This document shows, in pieces, positions 1 through 8,561 of a DNA stretch of 16,918 nt. The notes under the pieces were generated by a model. The model made no database searches. It saw nothing but the letters and a program-made list of their open reading frames with translations, and had not been told where the DNA came from. The position numbers and the translations under genes were made by a program. Origin of the DNA: Spirogloea muscicola (lineage: Eukaryota > Streptophyta > Zygnematophyceae > Spirogloeales > Spirogloeaceae); NCBI GenBank assembly GCA_009602725.1, contig WELB01000107.1:64833-81750 (forward strand). Direction: 5' to 3'. The stretch's first letter is position 1. Each line of letters begins with the position of its first letter.

Positions 1-899
1 CGCGCCGCCGTGAGCGAGCGAGCGAGCCGAGAGAAACTGCGGCGCTTGCCTCCTCCCCGCGCGGCGCCGCGTGGAGGCCGCGGCGCCTCGGTTGCAGTGC
101 TGCCGTTCTTCCGCAAGCTGTCAGTGGCAGAGCTGCGCTCTAGAGCCGAATTTGCGGCGCCGGAAGAGGCAGAGGACGTGCGGGGAGCTCGCGCCGCCAG
201 CCAAGGCCGCCGCCCCGTGAGTGCCGCCACGCCCATATTATCCCACGCCGTGACCTTCTGCCGGTCGTCTGTCATCATATGAGGCTCCGGCGCAGCTAAG
301 ACATGCATGCGTCAGAGACCCTGTAGCAGCGATGCTGAGTATATTACTTATGCGAGAGCGGGAAGGGCTGCCCTCGAGGCGAGCCGCCTGGCAGTGGCGC
401 GCGCATGATGGCCATGCCTGACATCCCTTCGGCATGAAGGCGGCCATGGCTGTTGCCCTGATGCCCTCCAATATCCGACGCACTGCTTATGATGCTCTGT
501 GTGCGCTGCTGACTTGTGGCAACTGCGGCTGTTGTACGGGCGCAGGCGCTGTCGACTCTGCAACAGCAGCTCAGAGCCCAGCAGGCGCTTCTCGTGTCAT
601 ATGCTTGAGTGAAGTGGGAGAGGTCGTCGCCAGCTGCTTCCTTCGCCGGTATGCACAGACGGCTTGTTTGGAGCAGCTCATTCTCCTCAGAGACGAGCAC
701 AGAATTGTTGAGCCTTTTCAATGTATGGGTCAATTACCGAGATGCCAATCATTCATTGTGAGTAAGTGATTAAGAACAACGGTTTTGAATATGGAGGAGT
801 TTGCAGCATCTCTATATTGTTCTGCACTCTTGCCTTTGCGTATGGTCAGAATGTTAGCATCAAATCGTTGCTGAGATTGTTTGCCGCCTGCCAGCGGCG
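1..899 (+). other. GC-rich upstream region and probable 5' leader of the DUF1644 gene
   Basis: No convincing protein is seen here. The first 240 bases are very GC- and CpG-rich, as around a plant transcription start. A donor-like GTGAGTAAGT at 758-767 and an acceptor-like CTGCCAG ending at 894, six bases before the start codon at 900, would make a leader intron of about 137 bases. Short open frames on both strands (for example 434-769) show no recognisable domain and are probably chance. The leader intron is inference; only the splice-like motifs are seen. Confidence 0.35.
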
Positions 900-2699
900 A
901 TGGCGAGGAGCAAGCTGCTGCGGCACCGGCGGGAGGAGGACGTGCCCCAGAGCGGCAGCAGCGCCGCAGCGGCGGCAGCCAAGGCGCCGCCTATCGCCAA
1001 GTGGGAGGAGATTAGCTGCCCCATCTGCATGGACACGCCGCACAACGCCGTCCTGATCCACTGCTCGTCTCACGACCAGGGCTGCCGGCCCTTCATGTGC
1101 GACACGTCGGAGCGGCACAGCAACTGCCTCGACCAGTACCGGAAGGCGCAGCTGCTAGCCAATGCCAACGGCGGCGGCAGTGGTGGCCTCCCGGCAGTGG
1201 TGCACTCAGACGGAGGCGACCGGCGCTGGGTGGGGAGTGACGGCGAGTCTGACAGCAGCGCCCCACAGCAGCTACCCAGCGGCCTGGCGATCGCCGCGGA
1301 GGCTGCGCCGCTCCTTGCACCCTCAGAAGCTGCAGACGACATCAAGAAGGACAGCCGAGGACTGTGCTGCCCGCTGTGTCGCGGCCGCGTCTTGGGCTGG
1401 CGTGTCATGGACGAGGTGCGAGTCTTCCTCAACAGCAAAGCCCGGGCGTGTGCGTCGGAGCGGTGCGACTTCAGCGGCGCGTACGCCGAGCTGCGGCGGC
1501 ACGCGCGTGCGGCGCACCCCAAGGTGCGGCCAGCGGCAGTGGACCCGACGCGGGAGCGCGAGTGGCACCGCCTCGAGCGACAGCGCGACATGGGAGACGT
1601 GCTCAGCACCATCCGCGCAGCCATGCCGGGCGCCACCGTGCTTGGGGACTACGTGATCGAGGATGGCGATGATGACCACGACGGCGGTGGGTCGTCAGAT
1701 GGTGGTGGTGACGAGCTCGCCGACTTTCCTGGCGATGACGGCAACTGGTGGACCGTCTACCTACTCTTCCAGGTCTTTGGCCCCCAGTCGCTCGGAGGCG
1801 GCGGCGGCGGAAGCGGCCGCGGCCTGCTCGGCCGGCACCCCTTCCCCCGGCACCGCCGCATGCTGGCTGCTGCGCCACCGCGGCTCGTCATACCGCGGCA
1901 TGCAGCCAGCCCGCCCCAGGGCCAGTCCCCGCAGCGCGCTGCAGCTGCGGTGCGGTCGCGCCTGTGGGGCGACATGGGTGGCGGAGGGCGGGGCCGGTCG
2001 GCGTGGGAGGAGGACGAGGACCGGCCGCCTGGCTTGCGGCGGCGGCGGGAGCGGCAGCTGGCGCAGCGCCTGCGGGACGGCTTCACATTCTACTCGTCCG
2101 AGCTTGCCGATGCGACCGCCGCTGCTGACCGGGAGGTCCACTCATCCGGTGCCAATGACAGCGGTGGCAATGACAACAATGGCAGTGGTGGCGGTGGCAG
2201 CGGCACGGACCGCACCACCCGCTCGAGGGGCCCTCGAAGGGACTTCATCATGGCGCCAAGGAGGTGGCGGTTCATCGACAACCTTGTACCACGTTCTCAG
2301 CGAGATCCAGTCCGGGAGGGCCGCCGCGCCAGCAGTGCGGAGGCAACGATGCAGCATGCAGCAAACGTCAATAATGATGAGGCTTCTGGTAGCGGCGTGT
2401 CTTCGACAGTGGCGTTGCTGGAGCGTGCTGCCAGTGTTGAGGATGCGGCTGAGCAGCCAGCAGCAATTGAGGGGTTGCAGCTGGCACGCTGGAGGACGAC
2501 GCATAACTTTTCAAGAAGTGGTAGCACAGCTAGGACCAGCTTGATACTTGGACGGCGCCTGCGAAGCAACGAGATGGGAGATGACGATGCGGCTGGGGGG
2601 CGTGGCGATGCTGAGGTTGTGAGCAACCGCTGGGTGCGGAGGAGCCGCCAGAGCAGCAATGACAGCGGCCAGACTGCAGCCGATATCTGGGACAGCTAA
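900..2699 (+). CDS. DUF1644 family zinc-finger protein
   Basis: This intronless frame encodes 599 residues from an ATG in good context (gcgATGGcg) to TAA. It matches the plant DUF1644 family along the whole conserved core. The start is WEEISCPICMDTPHNAV (about residues 35-51), then a Cys/His-rich stretch with C55, C62, C67 and C76 (CRPFMCDTSERHSNCLDQ), a second pair CPLC at 157-160, and FLNSKARAC at 176-184. A C2H2-like finger follows (C184, C189, H201, H206; residues AELRRHARAAHP inside), and then DVLSTIRAAMPGA and LGDYVIEDG. The late family block with VYLLFQVFGP is at about 285-295. DUF1644 proteins are plant zinc-finger proteins; some rice members are linked to stress and ABA responses, but the biochemical role is poorly known. 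Odd points are a low-complexity insert of about 70 residues (86-153) between the two Cys clusters and a long Gly/Ser/Arg-rich tail (about 300-599) that I do not recognise. It converges on the gene at 5214-3384. Confidence 0.92.
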   Translation: MARSKLLRHRREEDVPQSGSSAAAAAAKAPPIAKWEEISCPICMDTPHNAVLIHCSSHDQGCRPFMCDTSERHSNCLDQYRKAQLLANANGGGSGGLPAVVHSDGGDRRWVGSDGESDSSAPQQLPSGLAIAAEAAPLLAPSEAADDIKKDSRGLCCPLCRGRVLGWRVMDEVRVFLNSKARACASERCDFSGAYAELRRHARAAHPKVRPAAVDPTREREWHRLERQRDMGDVLSTIRAAMPGATVLGDYVIEDGDDDHDGGGSSDGGGDELADFPGDDGNWWTVYLLFQVFGPQSLGGGGGGSGRGLLGRHPFPRHRRMLAAAPPRLVIPRHAASPPQGQSPQRAAAAVRSRLWGDMGGGGRGRSAWEEDEDRPPGLRRRRERQLAQRLRDGFTFYSSELADATAAADREVHSSGANDSGGNDNNGSGGGGSGTDRTTRSRGPRRDFIMAPRRWRFIDNLVPRSQRDPVREGRRASSAEATMQHAANVNNDEASGSGVSSTVALLERAASVEDAAEQPAAIEGLQLARWRTTHNFSRSGSTARTSLILGRRLRSNEMGDDDAAGGRGDAEVVSNRWVRRSRQSSNDSGQTAADIWDS

Positions 2700-3383
2700 C
2701 AATGTCAGATCTGAGAAAACTGAAGACTCTTGCTGCTGGTGGGAGGTCAGTCGCAGGTGCGCATGTGCAAGACACAAATGGCTTGGCAGGGCAGTCCCAT
2801 TGGTCCAAATAACAAAGCTGACAATCATATCAGCAGTACTTTCTCCAGTGGCAAACTAGGTGCAGGCGCATGCAGTAGCCTCAGTCTGGGCCCACAGATG
2901 CCGCTGAGAGGCAAGCCTGGTCATTTGGCACTTGCATGTATGCTGCCGCTCCAGACTTGCTACTTGACACACAATAATGCATTTAGACATGTCCCTATAC
3001 ATAGGGACTCTCTTTGACCTTCTGTGGATTGTCTGTGGCCTTGGGTGCCGCAAGCTCAACAAAGAAGCAAGTACAGTGTATACCAATCAAATACCTCCCA
3101 TTCATGACCTGGTTGGTTGAGCTGGAGTGGCAGTGCGCCTGTGCAAGCTATGCATGCTCGCCTTCCATACACCTAGTTGAAGGAAGCAAGATAGCATGCA
3201 CACCTTCCCTTGAGGTTCATCCCAGGTATTTGGATGGATGTCATAGTCAGGCTGCACATCTGCTAGCAATGGCTGACAAAATAAGCAGAGCCCAATTGCG
3301 CCTTTCCATTGGATGGTGATGCATATAGCATCTATGGATACGTAGCTAGATGTTGTGGGGATAGTGAGATTGACGTAACGGAC
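2700..3383. other. Intergenic region between convergent genes
   Basis: This stretch separates the stop of the DUF1644 gene from the stop of the minus-strand membrane-protein gene, so it should hold both 3' UTRs. I see no clear canonical AATAAA in a good position for either gene, which is common in plants, and no convincing coding frame. A small perfect hairpin lies at 2991-3008. Confidence 0.4.
2991..3008. repeat. Short perfect hairpin
   Basis: The 8-base arms GTCCCTAT and ATAGGGAC are separated by two bases. It lies about 290 bases after the DUF1644 stop codon and could sit in that gene's 3' UTR. No function is claimed. Confidence 0.4.
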
Positions 3384-5214
3384 TCAAGTTGGGTACACAA
3401 CAAATAGTGCTGGCGCAAGCTCTCGGAGAAGCACGAGCCAGGCGACAAAGAGGAGCAGCAGCAGCTGTACACCAGCAGCAGCAAGAAATCTAAGAGAGCT
3501 CGGATAAGGAGCCCAATGATGGCGGCTGACAGGGGATGCAAGCAGGCCCTCAAGCTGCCGGTGCAGCGCATGGGCTTGCTCCTCCGCAACCTTCCGCGCA
3601 GCCTCCGCCTCAGCCAGCTGCATGTGCGAGCAGGCCCAGCTTGCAGCAGGTGTAAGCTTTGCATGCCACTTGCGCAACTCCTTGCACTCTATGCCAAGAT
3701 TACCTTGGTACGTGTTTGTGTTGATGGCAGATGAGGCATCAGGATGAGCATATCACCTTGTGCACCAATACGTCAATGGCATGCATGTGCTCTGTCGCCA
3801 CCTGTGTATGCGCAGGGATGGATGAGTCGCCATCTGGGAGCATAGATTGAGGACCAATTTGTGCCGCTCCTAGGCTGTCATCCGGGATTGCTTTTAGCGC
3901 AAGCCCATTGAAAGGCGCCGCCGGCGCTGCCTGCCAACCATCGGTGTTGTCTTGCCCTATCCTTAGGTCAGCCAGCTCTGCAATACAGTGGCAAGAGCGT
4001 CTTACTTGTCAAGCCACCTTCAGATCGCGCTTGGCAAATAACTACATTGGCATGGTCAATATCAGTGCAGCAGATGTGTGGGCACCCTGCTGTCATTCAC
4101 ACCTGCTCTCAGCTTGGCGTGCTCGCCCTGAAGCTCCTGCAGAGCAGTCTCGCTCTTTCCCGCCCGGCGTTGGGCAGCGCGCAGCAGCCGTTGCTGGTCA
4201 GCTAGTATAGCCGTCAGCTCAGTGATCGCAGGCTCGCGCACACCGCTATCTCTGAGCTGCCTAGCTGGGCTATCAGTGAGCACCACAACAGCCTCTGGCA
4301 GGGCAGCTGTCTCGTTAAAAGCGCGAGGGGTGGACACCGAGATCAGGCCTTGGTCCAGCAGGTGGCCCTCATCAGCCTCAGGGAATGGCTCCTCTGCAAG
4401 CTGCTGCTCGACCTCAGAGGTCGCCTCGGTGTGCAACCTCTTCGTTGCTGTCACTGAATCGTCACTGCAAGCAGCCTCCAAAAAGTCTGCTGGTCGTGAT
4501 GTCAATGAGCGCTCAGATGCAAGCGGTGGAGTAGAGGAGCGGTCCTTCGCCTGCTCTTGATCGGCCGGAGGAGGCAGGTGCGAGGACGAGCTGCCGGCTA
4601 CTGCCGCCACAGAAGCCAATTTGGTGCTGAGACTCTCTGCCATTGGGCTGACAGCTTGGCAGAGGCTGTCGCTGGCCTGCTGCAGGCGCTCGAGCTCCGC
4701 GATGACCAATGCGGCGCGCCGTGACCGCCTCGCCTGCTGCTCCCCATGCTCCTGCCTGATCACGTCGAGCACCGGCCGGACGCCGGCGCGTCGCCTCACC
4801 AGCGAGAGGCTCTCGCTCGTGACTGGCGTGCTGCTGCTGCTCGGCGGCCGCTCCAGTAGAGAGCCAGCGTCCGAGAAGCTGGACGTGGGGCCAATGTCGC
4901 TGCCACGGCTCGCCACCGAGATGGAGCTGGCCTGTAGGTATCAACGTGACCAGACCCATATCATCAGCTGTCAGGATGGTGAGAGCCCAAGTGCTAGTCA
5001 GCCACGCTGCTGCGGCATGTTGCTTCGGCGTCTGCCATTGGGAAAACGATGGCTTTAATGGCCACAGAAGCTCATTGCTGCGCACCTGGCTGCCAGCGGC
5101 GGCGTGCACCAGGCTGAGGCAGAGCCGCTCCAGGCGCCCGACCTCGTCGGCCAGCGAGCGGGCCTCGCGGGCCCGCGCCGCGGTGCGGGCCTCCCACTCC
5201 GTTACGTCCTTCAT
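3384..5214 (-). CDS. Tail-anchored coiled-coil protein with KASH-like C-terminus (spliced)
   Basis: Four minus-strand exons join in phase: 5214-5086, 4931-4103, 3977-3757 (or ending at 3802) and 3617-3384, giving about 470 residues. The second junction completes a Glu codon inside the heptads LQGEHAKLRA/ELADLR, which strongly supports the model. In order, the product has a coiled coil (about 5-36, with ADEVGRLERLCLSL), a Ser/Pro-rich region, a helix (about 117-128), an acidic variable region, a long coiled coil (about 279-326), a linker, a short coil (394-418), one hydrophobic segment (about 437-457, VQLLLLLFVAWLVLL) and a 13-residue tail ending VVYPT. A single membrane segment followed by a short lumenal tail ending Pro-Thr is the hallmark of plant KASH proteins (WIP, SINE, TIK), which bind SUN proteins across the nuclear envelope. 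WIPs are of similar size with a coiled coil before the anchor. Tyr at the third-last place is unusual. The start Met is the first in-frame ATG after a frame open from about 5403; an upstream exon is possible. The alternative is another tail-anchored coiled-coil protein, such as a WIT-like or golgin type. Confidence 0.6.
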
Positions 5215-5525
5215 GTCTCGCCCGCAGCTTCGCGCGGCTGCTCGATCCGAAGCAAGCTCGTGCGCATTTGAGGGCGCCCACCAAAGGTGGCGCCTTTGTG
5301 AGTGTCGGCCAGCAGCCTCGGCAGCCGGCGTTGGCAAATGGGCACCCCAATAAGCCAACGCAGTCTTTCTGAGCTCACCCACGACGGGCAATGGCCCGAT
5401 CAAGCCTCGAGTCCTGGCAGAGGGAGTCCGCAGAGCGACGGCCTGTGCCGGCTCCCTGTGAGCTCACGGGCCTGGCTCTGCAGCGGTCCTGGAGCCGCCC
5501 GGCGCCAGCGCCGCCGCCGTCGCCG

Positions 5526-5552
5526 ACGACGACGAGACGAGACGAGACGAGA
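5526..5552. repeat. ACGAG/GACGA pentanucleotide microsatellite
   Basis: About four tandem copies of ACGAG follow a short GAC run. It is a simple repeat upstream of the KASH-like gene. Confidence 0.7.
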
Positions 5553-5713
5553 AGCCACAGAGGCCGCTGCCAGAGCTGCTGTCAGCTCCCGCAACGCCAG
5601 GCCTCAGCGCACCAGCAGCCAGGAGCTCGGCTACAAGCGCAAGTCTAGGCTTGGTATCCGTTAACCCTTGCTGGCTGCTGCGGCAGCTGGGCTGGAGCCG
5701 GCGACGGTCTCAG

Positions 5714-5765
5714 GAGGCGGCGGCGGCGGCGGCGGCGGCGGAGGCGGCGGCGGCGGCGGGCGGCG
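5714..5765. repeat. GGC trinucleotide repeat
   Basis: There are about sixteen GGC units with one GGA interruption. As RNA from the minus strand it would be a GCC run, as is common in plant 5' UTRs. The plus strand has many closely spaced GG pairs. Confidence 0.85.
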
Positions 5766-5980
5766 TGAGCCGCCGCTGATCGCGGCGCGTGGCTACCATT
5801 GCTCCATCACTCCAGTAGTGGTGGAGTGGCTGAAGCGAGATGGAGTTGAAGGGTTGTAGGCCCAAAGCGGGTGTGGCCCACTAGACGAGGAACTTTCGTG
5901 TATTTGAAACAAGGCGAAGGCCAAAATGGCCGAGTACAAAAGCAAGTACATCTGATGACGTACTAGAATGAGGTGAGCTC

Positions 5981-6065
5981 TGCCAAAGAAGAAGGGCTCG
6001 TCCATTGAGGATAGCCCATAGCATTGAGGATAAGCCCAAAGGGCCTGTGAAACATGCGCCAGCCC
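5981..6065 (-). repeat. Inverted repeat pair C, left copy
   Basis: Read on the minus strand this matches 7524-7600 on the plus strand. Both contain a gggctgg segment, then tcctcaatgg and cgagcccttct in the same order. One frame of each reads ILNGRALL. The left copy also has an internal tandem duplication of cattgaggata(a)gccca at 6003-6038. The family is not recognised. Confidence 0.6.
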
Positions 6066-6297
6066 AGAAGGCATGGACAGGGTCCAAAGAGGCGCCAAAA
6101 CCGCACATTTAATGCATGAGACTACAGCAAATGGGAAAGAAAGTGGCTCTCCCAAAGAAGAAGAAGAAAGTGCTCGCCAAGGGGGCAAGGACTGTGAACA
6201 GCCAGTCCGAATAAATTTGACAAGGGAGCTCAGTAACCTAAGAAAACAAAGCACACAAAGAAAGAAAGCAGCTGCAAATCACTCAGTAACCCTTCTC

Positions 6298-6389
6298 TCA
6301 GTAACCCGGGGTCAGCAGCCAGAAGTCGGTGGAGCTTCTTGCAGCTAGGAAAAGCGGCACCCCGACAAGACCCAGAAGTTAGCTTTAGG
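6298..6389 (-). repeat. Inverted repeat pair A, left copy
   Basis: Its reverse complement aligns with 6643-6731 over nearly its full length. Shared blocks include gtcagcagcc, ttgcagct, gaaaag, ggcaccccgac and agacccagaagt. The two copies flank a centre of about 250 bases and differ by small gaps that break the shared frame. Confidence 0.75.
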
Positions 6390-6404
6390 GTGAAGAGTTG
6401 GGGT

Positions 6405-6413
6405 TAGGGTTTA
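6405..6413. promoter_or_regulatory. Telo-box-like motif TTAGGGTTT
   Basis: TTAGGGTTT is the reverse complement of the plant telo-box AAACCCTAA and is followed by AGG, so it is about one and a half units of the plant telomere repeat. Telo-boxes occur in many plant promoters. Here it lies between the arms of a repeat pair, and no nearby gene start is evident. Confidence 0.35.
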
Positions 6414-6510
6414 GGCAGCCAAAGCACGGCCTCCCCATGAGTGCAATGAGTGAGCCTGGGACGGTTGTGGCTGGACCTTCTGCAGCGGCTTGCACGGCGG
6501 GCCATTGATC

Positions 6511-6580
6511 GTCGGCAGGGACAGTGCGGTGAGCTGCTCGGCTTCAGCGCCGCTGGGTCGCTTGCCTAGGTGTTCCGCTT
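6511..6580 (-). repeat. Repeat B, minus-strand copy
   Basis: On the minus strand this encodes EHLGKRPSG and EAEQLT. The same string with few changes is found on the plus strand at 7636-7705, and a shorter copy lies on the minus strand at 7239-7282. It sits inside a 71-residue open frame (6626-6411) that resembles no family I know. Confidence 0.75.
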
Positions 6581-6642
6581 GCAGCTTTTCAGATTCTTCC
6601 AATGGTCCCAGGCTCACGTAGCGCACTTGCGGACAGGCCGCT

Positions 6643-6731
6643 CTTTAGCTTCTACTTCTGGGTCTCGTCGGGGTGCCTCTTTTCCAGCTGCAAGTTACTC
6701 CGACTTGCGGCTGCTGACTCGGGGTTACTAA
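6643..6731 (+). repeat. Inverted repeat pair A, right copy (first SDLRLLTRGY unit)
   Basis: This is the partner of 6298-6389. It ends in an open frame reading PAASYSDLRLLTRGY and stop at 6729-6731. The same frame end recurs at about 6903-6947 and 7396-7442, so the segment is part of a family repeated directly as well as inverted. Confidence 0.75.
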
Positions 6732-6899
6732 GGTCCCATTCGTTGTAGGCTCTTGCATAGCTCTGTGGTTTTGGCTGACGCTCAAGGTGTCCCAGATTTC
6801 AAGCTATTTCATGGATGCCTCTCGGCCGTTTGGACCTTGTTCTTTCTTTCTGGTCCTGCCTTTCAACAGCAATCGCCCTCTGCCAGAAGAGTCTTTCAC

Positions 6900-6947
6900 T
6901 GTCTCTTTAGTTACTCTGACTTGCACTTACTGACTCGAGGTTACTAA
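6900..6947 (+). repeat. Second SDLRLLTRGY-type unit
   Basis: A direct copy of the end of 6643-6731 with the frame FSYSDLHLLTRGY and stop. The period from the first unit is about 216 bases. Confidence 0.65.
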
Positions 6948-7238
6948 ACGCCCCCTTGCTGCCGTCTTAGCACTTAGTATCTTCCTATTTGCACCATCCG
7001 GCCCCTCCACACCTTGTCTATGCTTTTGGGCTGGCCTCTCACAGCCACCAGTCAATCTGAAAGCGCTATTTCTCTTCCATAGTCCCCGCCCCCTTTGGAA
7101 GCGCTCACTTTCCCTCGTTGGAAGGAGATGGAAAGATAGCCGCATGCGGATGTGGCCGTGGATGTGCACGGAGCTCTCGGGCCCCAGTGGCTCGACCTGC
7201 TAGCCAGGCTTGCGCGGCGCGCTGCGTCCCGCAGGCGA

Positions 7239-7282
7239 GGTGAGCCGGCTGACTTCAACGCCGCTGGCTCGTTGTCCCAAGT
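7239..7282 (-). repeat. Repeat B, short minus-strand copy
   Basis: Its reverse complement matches the core of 7636-7705 (agccagcggcgttgaag, then ggctcacct), reading PSGVEV on the minus strand. It is a diverged partial copy. Confidence 0.55.
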
Positions 7283-7395
7283 CTATCGCATGCGTCTGTC
7301 AATTTCCATCCAACTGACCATGGCCCACGCCTTACATCTGCGTGCTGGGCGTGCTCTCGCTGCAGCCTCTGGCTTTCGTCAGGGGGATTATATTC

Positions 7396-7442
7396 CGGCA
7401 GCTAGTCTGTCGGATTTGAGGCTCCTCACTCGTAGCTACTGA
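7396..7442 (+). repeat. Third SDLRLLTRGY-type unit
   Basis: The frame AASLSDLRLLTRSY and stop matches the ends of the units at 6731 and 6947. At base level it is more diverged than those two are from each other. Confidence 0.55.
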
Positions 7443-7523
7443 GTGGTCCATCCTCCACCCGTTCTGACAGCGTTTTAGGCCCCTCCGTCATTTGGCCCCT
7501 TCGAGCATTTGTCCATTCTCTTC

Positions 7524-7600
7524 GGGCTGGCTTTTCACAGCTTTTTTGGGCTGGCTTTTCCAGCTCCTATCCTCAATGGGCGAGCCCTTCTCTCTTTCAC
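7524..7600 (+). repeat. Inverted repeat pair C, right copy
   Basis: This is the partner of 5981-6065 in opposite orientation, with the frame PAPILNGRALL. It has an internal duplication of gggctggctttt. Confidence 0.6.
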
Positions 7601-7635
7601 AGCGCTTGCCCCCATGTGGAGAGCCACTTCTTCCA

Positions 7636-7705
7636 TGCGGAGCACCTGGGCAAGCGACCCAGCGGCGTTGAAGCCGGGCAGCTCACCTTGCCGTCCCCTG
7701 CCAAC
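7636..7705 (+). repeat. Repeat B, plus-strand copy
   Basis: It shares gcaagcgacccagcggcg and the flanking gagcacct and agctcacc blocks with the reverse complement of 6511-6580. The frame reads EHLGKRPSGVEAGQLT. It marks the right edge of the repeat patchwork as far as I can see. Confidence 0.75.
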
Positions 7706-7715
7706 GTCCACTGGG

Positions 7716-8561
7716 GTGTCACCGACCGCAGGTCACGACGATCGAGGAGCGACAGGTCCTATCACGGTAGCGCGATGATCCCACCCACAAGTGCCAAACA
7801 GCGTAACCTCAAAAGTACATCAATTCGATCTGTCCATCTACTCGGAGCTGCAGTCCAGTGCCAGAGTGGCGCCGCCTCGGCCCCCAGCGACGCCGGCACG
7901 CCCGCCGCCGCGCCCTCGTCCGCCGCTCTCCGCGCCGCGATTTGCGGGCTTCGGCTCAGCCCTGGCCGAGAGACGCGCCGTCTGTCAACGGCGGCGGTCT
8001 TCTGCCTGCCGTTCGGCGCGCTGGCCGTCCCGAGCCGTGGCTCGCGGCTTCGGGAAGGGGTCCTCAGTGGTCGCTGCCATTGCCGGCGTGACGGCGGGCC
8101 CGATACCGTCGCCGCCGCGGCGGACGACGCTCAAGATTGCGGGCTTGCTCGGCCACAACGTGGCCTCCACTTCGGAGCAGGAGGTAATGGCCGTGACCTG
8201 CAAGCTCGCCAATGTCCGTTTACAAGTTGGCCGCCAGTAATGAGGTAATTAGATTTCCGTAGTAATGATAAGGAGTACTATGCACAAGTGGCTGTACGTT
8301 TCAGGAGGGAGGCAGCAGCTCGTGAGGGCCGTCCAACTGAGTGGTAGGAGAGGCCTCGGCTGCTGCATCGGCAATGTGTGAGCCAAGCAGCAGCAACGAC
8401 AGCCGTTCTCATCGTGCATGCGGCTCTTATGGGTGCGACGCTCATACGCGGACCACATCACCAATAAGAGGCACATGAAGCGCAAGCTTAGAACTGCTCA
8501 TCGACGAGGTCATGACCTCAATCTGTGTAATCTGTCATTAAACCTCTGTTCAGTAGCTAAT
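7716..8561 (+). other. GC-rich region, possible 5' part of the CHY/RING gene
   Basis: The stretch 7850-8170 is strongly GC- and CpG-rich, like the starts of the other genes here, and all three plus frames are open for long distances. A donor AG|GTAATT at 8242/8243 follows an ATG and has the right phase to join the CHY exon at 8672; another donor-like site lies at about 8182. None of the translated frames resembles the N-terminus of a known protein, so I do not call an exon. From 8250 to 8561 I see nothing specific. Confidence 0.3.

Larger units (their letters stand above)
5215..5880 (-). promoter_or_regulatory. Probable 5' region of the KASH-like gene
   Basis: This GC-rich stretch lies upstream of the minus-strand gene and is rich in simple repeats (pentamers at about 5526-5552, CGG run at 5714-5765). 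The frame of exon 1 stays open upstream to about 5403 but without an ATG. Part of it may therefore be 5' UTR or an earlier exon. No TATA box was identified. Confidence 0.3.

Noticed and set aside
434-769. 111-residue plus-strand open frame upstream of the DUF1644 gene
   Set aside because: No recognisable domain, and it overlaps equally long frames on the other strand. The region fits better as upstream sequence with a leader intron.
5981-7710. CRISPR array or satellite array
   Set aside because: The repeats are irregular in length, spacing and orientation, and the DNA is eukaryotic.
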